This document shows positions 33,081-40,157 of a DNA stretch of 64,000 nt, piece by piece. Under the pieces are notes generated by a model that did not search any database, was not told the DNA's origin, and saw only the letters and a list, made by a program, of their open reading frames with translations. The position numbers and the translations under genes were made by a program. Position 1 is the first letter of the stretch; every line of letters begins with the position of its first letter. Source of the DNA: an uncultured Eubacteriales bacterium (GTDB lineage Bacteria; Bacillota; Clostridia; Christensenellales; Aristaeellaceae); NCBI GenBank assembly GCA_900542445.1, contig UQNN01000013.1:3511-67510 (forward strand), read 5' to 3'.

Positions 33081-33821
33081 ATGGGCAAGAAGGGCAGAAA
33101 AAACGGTTGCCCTGTCAATATCCGCAACTGGGTGGTGTCGATTCTCGACGTTGCCACGCAGCAATTTGTGCGGATTTATGGCCTGACCAGCCTGACGCGC
33201 ACCATTGAGGGCGAAACCGAGGACGGCAGCGCGGACACCGATATCTGGGCGGAGCCGTACATCACTAAGCGTTCCAGCTCCTGTGATTTGGAGGGCGACA
33301 AGAAGGTTGTTGAATCGACCGGCGAGGTTGACCCCGGACAGGAGATGCTGAACGAGTATGCCGAAATGAGCGGATGCGATTCCGACTGTACGCTCAAATT
33401 CGTTGACCCGTATGGTCACGGCTGGATTGCGGATTATGTTGTGACCAGCGCCGAGGAGTCGAGCGACGACAGCGATAACAGCGTGACGTGGTCTCTGGAA
33501 CAGGTCGGCGAAGCCGAACCGATTCAGTATGTGCAGGTGAAGGCCATCGCGGCCAAGTCAGGCGGCACGGCGGCGTCCACACTGGCAATGAAGGTCGGCG
33601 ACAGCCCGAAGCTCATCGACGTGGAGTTCACGCCCGAAAATGCGTCGAATCAGCGATTCCGCGTGACCAACAACAGGCGAAGCGTTGTTCAGGTGTCGGA
33701 TATCACCGAGAGCGGCTTTACACTCACGGCGGTTGGTGAAGGCACGGCGAACATCGTCATCACCAGCGTCAATGGTGCGAAAACGGCCAGCATTGCCGTG
33801 ACCGTTACGGCCGCTTCGTAA
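33081..33821 (+). CDS. Major tail (tube) protein with BIG2-like domain
   Basis: 246 residues from ATG 33081 after GGAGGG. Residues 1-155 have the tube-protein style (RSSSCDLEGDKKVVESTGEV). From about residue 165 a separate Ig-like BIG2 domain is present (VRFEFTPENASNQRF-like strand order ending in GEGTANIVITSVNGAKTA), which would decorate the tail surface. Followed by a leaky terminator, which suits a high-copy structural protein. Confidence 0.8.
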   Translation: MGKKGRKNGCPVNIRNWVVSILDVATQQFVRIYGLTSLTRTIEGETEDGSADTDIWAEPYITKRSSSCDLEGDKKVVESTGEVDPGQEMLNEYAEMSGCDSDCTLKFVDPYGHGWIADYVVTSAEESSDDSDNSVTWSLEQVGEAEPIQYVQVKAIAAKSGGTAASTLAMKVGDSPKLIDVEFTPENASNQRFRVTNNRRSVVQVSDITESGFTLTAVGEGTANIVITSVNGAKTASIAVTVTAAS

Positions 33822-33840
33822 GAGTGGCAGCACATATAAC

Positions 33841-33873
33841 AGGGAGGAGCGGAGTGCTTCTCCCTCTTTTTTT
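33841..33873 (+). terminator. Terminator after the tail tube gene
   Basis: AGGGAG (33841-33846) pairs with CTCCCT (33860-33865), with AGC/GCT inside, followed by CTTTTTTT. Separates the abundant tail protein from the chaperones. Confidence 0.8.
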
Positions 33874-33895
33874 GAAATGAATGGAGGAAAAACAC

Positions 33896-34285
33896 ATGGC
33901 TAAAGTGCTTGAGTTTGATACGTTTATGCAGGAAGCGAAGGGTGAAAACCTCACGGTGCGCGTCGGCGGCAAGGATTATTCCGTTCCGCCCAAAATTCCG
34001 GCCATTGTACCGCTGATGATGGCGCGTGCGGAGAAACTGGCTGACCAGAGTTCCCGCAATGCGGCGTACAGCAAGATGATCTTCACGGCGGCGGATGCGC
34101 TGTTTGGCGAAAAGGCGATGACCGAAATCTGCGAATCTGGCATGACGGTAGATATGCTGTCGCTGCTCGTGCAGAAAACGTTCGCGCTGATTAACGGCGT
34201 TGAAGATTTCGATGAAGAAGATGGGCAGGAACTCAGCGATGAGGACAGCCGCTCCAAGCTGCCGGGGGACGCGGCAAAAAAGTAA
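33896..34285 (+). CDS. Tail assembly chaperone, short (gpG-like) form
   Basis: 129 residues from ATG 33896 (GGAGGAAAAACAC upstream). An acidic C-terminus (DFDEEDGQELSDEDSRSK) ends at GCA AAA AAG TAA. Located between the tail tube and tape measure genes, as are gpG/gpGT pairs. A programmed -1 frameshift at the slippery heptamer 34276-34282 would add the downstream T domain to a fraction of molecules. Confidence 0.85.
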   Translation: MAKVLEFDTFMQEAKGENLTVRVGGKDYSVPPKIPAIVPLMMARAEKLADQSSRNAAYSKMIFTAADALFGEKAMTEICESGMTVDMLSLLVQKTFALINGVEDFDEEDGQELSDEDSRSKLPGDAAKK

Positions 34286-34533
34286 GTCTGCTCGACGTTT
34301 GGGATGCGATTGAAGCCGATTTCCAGCGGGATTACGGCATCAATCTCGCCGAGCAGATCGAGGGGCTGTCATGGCGGCGTTTCGTTGCGCTGTCCTGCAA
34401 CCTGTCTCCGTATGGAGCAGTGGCGGTACGCATCCGCGCACAGCAGGACAAACAACGCAGAAATCCAGAGGGCGATGATGAGGCTGACCGCAAAGCAGCG
34501 GAGGCCTTTTTTTCGTCTGTTGTTTCGGTTTAA
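34282..34533 (+). CDS. Tail assembly chaperone, T extension made by -1 frameshift
   Basis: About 83 codons in the -1 frame with no start codon or ribosome site of its own, beginning right at A AAA AAG (34276-34282) and reading VSLLDVWDAIEADFQRDYGI to the stop at 34531-34533. Joined to the upstream gene it gives a roughly 212-residue fusion. The fusion chaperone binds the tape measure protein during tail assembly in lambda-type siphophages. Confidence 0.85.
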   Translation, partial: VSLLDVWDAIEADFQRDYGINLAEQIEGLSWRRFVALSCNLSPYGAVAVRIRAQQDKQRRNPEGDDEADRKAAEAFFSSVVSV

Positions 34534-34545
34534 GGCGGTGAGAAC

Positions 34546-37500
34546 ATGGCGTTAAAGGTCGGCGAACTGTTTGCCAGCTTTGATTTGGATGCGTCCGGCA
34601 TGACGGGGACGATTCGCACCATTGAGACGCAGCTGGAAGGCATCGGCGCGGATATGATTCGAGCAGGCTCGACGCTTTCATCCATGGTCACAGACCCGCT
34701 CAAGGGGATAGGCAAAAGTATTTTGAGCGCCGGCATGGATTTCACCTCGCAGATGTCCCGCGTCGAAGCAATTTCCGGCGCCTCGGCGGCAGAAATGGAA
34801 AAACTGAACGCGGAAGCGCTTAAAATGGGTTCGACGACGCAGTTCACGGCCACCGAGGCGGGACAGGCACTCGAATATATGGCAATGGCAGGCTGGAAAA
34901 CGGACAATATGCTCGATGGCCTTGCGCCAATTATGGACCTTGCGGCAGCTTCCGGCGAGAGTTTGGCTGATGTATCGGATATCGTTACGGATGCGCTGAC
35001 TGCGTTCGGATTGAAAGCCAGCGATGCAAGCCATTTTTCTGATGTTCTGGCACAGGCATCTTCCAATTCCAATACGAACGTCGGCCTTATGGGCGAGACT
35101 TTCAAGTATGTTGCGCCTGTGGCGGGCGCACTCGGTTATAACATTGAAGATGCGGCTATCGCCATCGGATTGATGGCCAATGCAGGCATTAAAGGAAGCC
35201 AATCCGGCACGGCGCTTCGCTCTTTATTGACGAGGCTTTCCAAGCCGACTAAGGAAGTCAAGACGGCGATGAAAGAACTCGGCTTGAGCATGACGACATC
35301 GACGGGCGAGATGAAACCGTTGCGTCAGCTTATGACTGAAATGCGCGGGAAATTCTCCGGCTTGACTGAACAGGAAAAGGCGCTGTACGCCGCGACGCTG
35401 GCGGGGCAGGAGGGAATGTCCGGCCTGCTGGCAATCGTGAGCGCCAGCGATGAAGACTTTAATAAACTTGCGGCTTCCATTGATAACTGCGAGGGCGCAA
35501 CGGATCGAATGGCGGCGACAGTGCTTGCCAATGCCAAGGGCGACTGGACGCTGTTTCAATCTGCCGTTGAGGGCGCGTATGTGGCGCTGTTCACGCTGAA
35601 TGAGCAGGCAATCCGAAAGACCATTCAGAGTATGACGGGGCTCGTGGACAAGTTCAACGCATTGGATGGTCCGATGAAGCAGGTCATCCTCAAGACTGGC
35701 ATTTTAGCGGCGGCGATTGGCCCTGCGCTGATGTACGGAGGCAAAGCGCTGATGCTGGCTGGGAAGATTGCCCCGGCGATTGCGGCTTTGGTCAGCCCGC
35801 TGGGCATTGTGGCGGGAACGTTCCTGCTTTTTGGGGCTGCCGCGATGGATGCGGGCAACGATATGGGCAAAGCGTTTGAAAAGTATACCCAAATCGGGGC
35901 GCGGAAGCTCAAGGCATTTGATAAAATGGTTCAATCGACCATCAAGAATATTTCCGGGCGTATTCCCAAGCTGGCCGCCTCACTCAAAACGGGGCTTGCT
36001 GAAATTGTTCCGCAGGCGGCCGAAGTGGGAATGAACCTGATTTCGTCGCTGGCGGACGTTGTGTCTGACAATGCAGCGGATGTGGCGCAGGTTGGCGCAC
36101 AGGCGGTAACGTCTTTACTGAACGGTTTCGCCAAAGGCGCGCCAAAACTGATTCCGTCCGTCGTCTCGGCCACGGTATCCGTGTTGACCGCAGCAATCCG
36201 CAATGCGCCGAATTTGCTGGAGGCTGGAATTGATCTGGCCAAGGGTATTTTCAAGGGATTCAAGGCGGTGAAGTGGGGCGAATTGGGTGTCACCGTTTTG
36301 ACGGCGCTTGAAGAAACGCTTCGCGGCCTCGGCAAGACGGTGCAGACGGCTTTTGTAGACGCAAAAAACTACATCAAAACGCTCAAATGGGCAGATGTTG
36401 TTGCAGCGATTAAAGGGGCGTTCCATTTCGGTTCGGATTGGCTCAAGGGGTTGATTCTTGGCGATTCGCTGACCGACCAGAGCACATGGGGCGATGCGGG
36501 GGCGAAGATTTGGGGCTGGATTAAGGGCGGCTTTGTTTCCGTGACAGGGTGGCTTAAAGGCTTAATCCTGGGAGACACGCTGACCGAAGAAAGTACGTGG
36601 AAAGATGTCGGCAGCACCGTATGGGGCTGGATTAAGAGCGGCTTCGGCGCGGCGGGAGACTGGCTTAAGAAGCTGTTCCTCGGCGATGAGGGAGAAAACG
36701 GCGGGGCATGGTCTGACGCAGGCGAGAAGATTGTCGGTCAGATTGCCGCGAGCTTCAAAGCGCTTACGCCTGAAAAGCTGGCAGCGAAAATCGGCGACCT
36801 GTCCGCGCTGGCCTCGACGATTCTTACATCCATCATCAGCAACAAGGCCACCTTTGCAGCAAAAGCCGCCGAATTTGTGGCAGAGCTTGTCGGCGGTTTG
36901 AAAGATTTCAGCGCATGGGACACGTTCACAGCGGCGTTTTCTGCGCTGGCATCCGGCCTGCTTGGCGGCGTTGTGACTGGGATTCAGAAAACCATCACAG
37001 CAGCGGCAGATATTGCCGGGGCGATTGGAAGCCTGCTGGAACTGATTAACGAAAAAGACTGGGGAACGTCAGTTGGGACGGTTGCCGCCGGTCTGGTGGG
37101 CGCGATTATCGACGCTATCAACAATATCGTGACAACGCCGGACTTAACCCGTTTTGTTCAGAATCTCGGCAAGGGTATCATCAACGGCATGGACGCTCTC
37201 GGAGATATCACGGGCGCGATTGTCGGGTACATCCTTTCCCCGGAAGGGCTGACCAAGATTGTGCAGTGCGGCGCAGATTTTGTCTTTGCGCTCAGCAAGG
37301 GTATTGCACTCGGCATGCTTAACATCGGCGAGGGGCTGATGAAGATGATGGGGTCAATCTTCACCAGTGCGCTGGACAGCGTAATGAGCTGGTTTGGCAT
37401 TGAGACGGACTACTACTGGACGAAGGTTTCCGATATGATGTTCACCAATGCCGAAGGCGCGACGATGAAGGGCAGCCAGCTTGTCACCAAATATCTCGGT

Positions 37501-38913
37501 GAACAGCAGGGTACTTTGCTCGAACAGGTTGCGGCGTATCTGTCCCTTGAAAAGTTCGATATCAACGGCGTTTTGGCACAGTATGAAAGCCATTTCAGCG
37601 AGGCCGGCGTGGCACTGTATCAGGCGGTCATCAATGGTTTTCAGGATGGAGCGGAAATCTCTAATGAACAGGCCATGATGGTGGCGGGATTGATTGTTGC
37701 CGGAATGGCGAACGGATTGCAGGAGAGATATCCAGAACTGTATGAGGCTGGTCAAGCGGCAGTTGAGCAGTTTGAAGATGCGTTCGGCAATGGTACGGAT
37801 GCGCTGATTGCACTTTGTAATTCGCTGGGTATTGAGATTCCGGCTTCGCTGGCCGATGCGCTGGGAGACGAAAGCATCTGGAACAGTGCATCGGATGCGC
37901 TGAATACGGGCATGGAGCAGATCACCGGGGCGGTGGGCGATTTCATGGAGACCGCAGGCAAGGCAGACATGGGGCGTTATGGAAGCGGCGCAGAGCAGGG
38001 AACGGAAGGCGCGAAGAACTCTGTTATTGCCTCGATGAACACGACGACGGATCCAGAGAACTTCACGACTGCGGCCAGCAATGCGCAGACCACGGGCGAA
38101 AACATTGGAACAGGTGTGAGCGACGGCGTTTCAGGGAAAGAAACGGACATTACAACCGCTGTTCAAGGGCTGGTTGCGTCGATGAACACCACCTTTGAGC
38201 CGACTGTTCAGAGCTTCGGCAATACAGCGCGTATGGCGATGACCAACGTATCTATCGGGATTCAGGCCATGCAGGGCAATGCGGCGCTGTCGGCACGAAA
38301 TGCCGGGAATGCGGTGGTGAATGCAATGCGCGGCAGTTTGAACGGCAGCACGGGGTACAGCCTCGGCAATGACCTGATGCGCGGCATTATCAGCGGCATT
38401 AACTCGATGGCGGGGATGCTGTCCAGCACGGCGCGGACTGTTGTACGCAATGCGGTATCGGCTATGCGCAAGGCGGCCGACGCACACAGCCCCAGCAGGG
38501 AAACGCTTGCGCTCGGTCAGGATATGGACGAGGGCGGCGCTATCGGCCTTTCCGGCGGCATGATGGCCGCAGCAGCCACACAGGCGGTGAAAGATACCAT
38601 CCGCGCCATGACGGCGCAGACGCGGCTTTCTGACCCGTCTGTCGGCACGGTACTGACGGCGCGCGCCAATGCTCGACAGAACGCCGAGGAGACGGCGAAC
38701 AGCCTCTCCAATGGCGAAAATCAGGACACATACACGAACGCAGTCGGCAGAGCGATTGCGGATAGGCTCATCGAATCCGGGGCGCTCGGCGGCGATGTGG
38801 TAATGGACGGCGAAAAGGTTGGACGGAAAACTGCGCCGACCGTTTCAAAGTCTATCGCGGAGAAAACAAGGCGAACAGTATCAGGCCGCAGCGCACAGGG
38901 GGTGCTGATTTGA
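34546..38913 (+). CDS. Tape measure protein
   Basis: 1455 residues, the longest gene in the window. The N-terminal region (TQFTATEAGQALEYMAMAGW, then GESLADVSDIVTDALTAFG) is the TP901-type tape-measure core. Hydrophobic segments lie near residues 380-435. Residues about 628-735 contain three tandem Trp-rich units of about 37 residues (DWLKGLILGD...WGWIK). The length predicts a tail of roughly 200 nm on the usual per-residue spacing. Confidence 0.95.
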   Translation: MALKVGELFASFDLDASGMTGTIRTIETQLEGIGADMIRAGSTLSSMVTDPLKGIGKSILSAGMDFTSQMSRVEAISGASAAEMEKLNAEALKMGSTTQFTATEAGQALEYMAMAGWKTDNMLDGLAPIMDLAAASGESLADVSDIVTDALTAFGLKASDASHFSDVLAQASSNSNTNVGLMGETFKYVAPVAGALGYNIEDAAIAIGLMANAGIKGSQSGTALRSLLTRLSKPTKEVKTAMKELGLSMTTSTGEMKPLRQLMTEMRGKFSGLTEQEKALYAATLAGQEGMSGLLAIVSASDEDFNKLAASIDNCEGATDRMAATVLANAKGDWTLFQSAVEGAYVALFTLNEQAIRKTIQSMTGLVDKFNALDGPMKQVILKTGILAAAIGPALMYGGKALMLAGKIAPAIAALVSPLGIVAGTFLLFGAAAMDAGNDMGKAFEKYTQIGARKLKAFDKMVQSTIKNISGRIPKLAASLKTGLAEIVPQAAEVGMNLISSLADVVSDNAADVAQVGAQAVTSLLNGFAKGAPKLIPSVVSATVSVLTAAIRNAPNLLEAGIDLAKGIFKGFKAVKWGELGVTVLTALEETLRGLGKTVQTAFVDAKNYIKTLKWADVVAAIKGAFHFGSDWLKGLILGDSLTDQSTWGDAGAKIWGWIKGGFVSVTGWLKGLILGDTLTEESTWKDVGSTVWGWIKSGFGAAGDWLKKLFLGDEGENGGAWSDAGEKIVGQIAASFKALTPEKLAAKIGDLSALASTILTSIISNKATFAAKAAEFVAELVGGLKDFSAWDTFTAAFSALASGLLGGVVTGIQKTITAAADIAGAIGSLLELINEKDWGTSVGTVAAGLVGAIIDAINNIVTTPDLTRFVQNLGKGIINGMDALGDITGAIVGYILSPEGLTKIVQCGADFVFALSKGIALGMLNIGEGLMKMMGSIFTSALDSVMSWFGIETDYYWTKVSDMMFTNAEGATMKGSQLVTKYLGEQQGTLLEQVAAYLSLEKFDINGVLAQYESHFSEAGVALYQAVINGFQDGAEISNEQAMMVAGLIVAGMANGLQERYPELYEAGQAAVEQFEDAFGNGTDALIALCNSLGIEIPASLADALGDESIWNSASDALNTGMEQITGAVGDFMETAGKADMGRYGSGAEQGTEGAKNSVIASMNTTTDPENFTTAASNAQTTGENIGTGVSDGVSGKETDITTAVQGLVASMNTTFEPTVQSFGNTARMAMTNVSIGIQAMQGNAALSARNAGNAVVNAMRGSLNGSTGYSLGNDLMRGIISGINSMAGMLSSTARTVVRNAVSAMRKAADAHSPSRETLALGQDMDEGGAIGLSGGMMAAAATQAVKDTIRAMTAQTRLSDPSVGTVLTARANARQNAEETANSLSNGENQDTYTNAVGRAIADRLIESGALGGDVVMDGEKVGRKTAPTVSKSIAEKTRRTVSGRSAQGVLI

Positions 38914-40157
38914 TGGAATTTGCCGGGATGAAGCCGGAACAGCTCGGACGCGTGAAGGTAACTTCCGTGTCCGAGTGTTTTTTGGCTGAAAAAGAGTGGC
39001 AGACGGTGACGCGCAGGGGCGCGGTGCTGGCCTGTGTCGGCGTACCGACGGTGCGCAAAATCGAAGTAGAGCTGCTTGTACGGGCAAAAAACAGGTCGGC
39101 GTTGCCGCTGCTGCTCGAAAAGGTCAGGGTGTGGCTGGAGGAAAGCGGTGAAGAAAAGCTGCACTTTGACAGCATGGGCGGCACATATTACAAAGCGCGC
39201 TGCACGGGGACGGAGGCGCCAACATACAGCGGCACTTCGGCGCGGCTCAAGGTAACATTCACCTGTGTGGATTATCGGCGGTATCGCCTGTATGACGATA
39301 AACCCGTTGGCGGAGCAGACCCGTGTGCGGACAACTTCACCTTTGGCGGAAAGCACTGCTTGAATGATATGGGCTGCATGTTCGTGCTGGATAAGAGGAC
39401 GGCCGTTCCGGCACCTGTGTTGAACAAATATGAGGTGTCCGGCACGGCGGGAACATTGCGCTTTGAACGCGCTGAGCTGATGCTCAAAGAGCGAAAAATC
39501 AGCGGAAAGCTCTACTTCGTCAATCGAGAGCAGGAAGGGACGCGGCTGACTGATGAGCAGGTCGCACAGCGGATGCACGATGTCGCGGCGTGGCTGCTGC
39601 AAGCAGGACGCGCGGAGCTGGTGATGGATGCGGATATCAGTCGGTCGATTATGGCCGAGATTGAGGATGAAGCCTCGCTGACATGCGATAAATGGGAAAA
39701 TGGCGTGCTGGATATCTCGTTTACCGAGCAGCCTTTATGGCAGGATGCGGCGATGAGCACTGCTACGCAGGCTGTGAGTTTAGCGGCGGGGGCGTGGCAG
39801 ACCATCGACTTGAGCAAGGTCTTTTCGCGCGGCATGGGCTATACAACGCCGCTTACGCTGGATGTGACGAATACGGGCAGCGCGGCGATTTTGGATTTTC
39901 GCATCAGATACAGGGACAGACTCGGAAAGCAGAGGCAAACGCGGCTGTATGGCGGCGGATTTTCGCTCACGAGCGGCCAGAGCTTGCGAGTGGATGGAGA
40001 AAACCTGTCTGTGGTTTGCGGCGGCCAGAGCATGATTTCGGCACTCTACGAGGGCGATTTTCCTTCTGTATCTCCGAACGCAGTGAACATCGAGATTATG
40101 AGCGCATCGGCGGCAGCGGTTTCGGTGACGGTGAGCGCACGGGCGAGGTGGTTGTAA
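38913..40157 (+). CDS. Distal tail protein (Dit)
   Basis: 414 residues; ATG 38913 overlaps the tape measure stop (TGATG). It follows the tape measure gene, where Dit hubs are encoded. The N-terminal ring domain (TRRGAVLACVGVPTVRKIEV) and the C-terminal beta-rich extension (about residues 290-414) suggest an evolved Dit with an added carbohydrate-binding-like module. Confidence 0.8.
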   Translation: MEFAGMKPEQLGRVKVTSVSECFLAEKEWQTVTRRGAVLACVGVPTVRKIEVELLVRAKNRSALPLLLEKVRVWLEESGEEKLHFDSMGGTYYKARCTGTEAPTYSGTSARLKVTFTCVDYRRYRLYDDKPVGGADPCADNFTFGGKHCLNDMGCMFVLDKRTAVPAPVLNKYEVSGTAGTLRFERAELMLKERKISGKLYFVNREQEGTRLTDEQVAQRMHDVAAWLLQAGRAELVMDADISRSIMAEIEDEASLTCDKWENGVLDISFTEQPLWQDAAMSTATQAVSLAAGAWQTIDLSKVFSRGMGYTTPLTLDVTNTGSAAILDFRIRYRDRLGKQRQTRLYGGGFSLTSGQSLRVDGENLSVVCGGQSMISALYEGDFPSVSPNAVNIEIMSASAAAVSVTVSARARWL

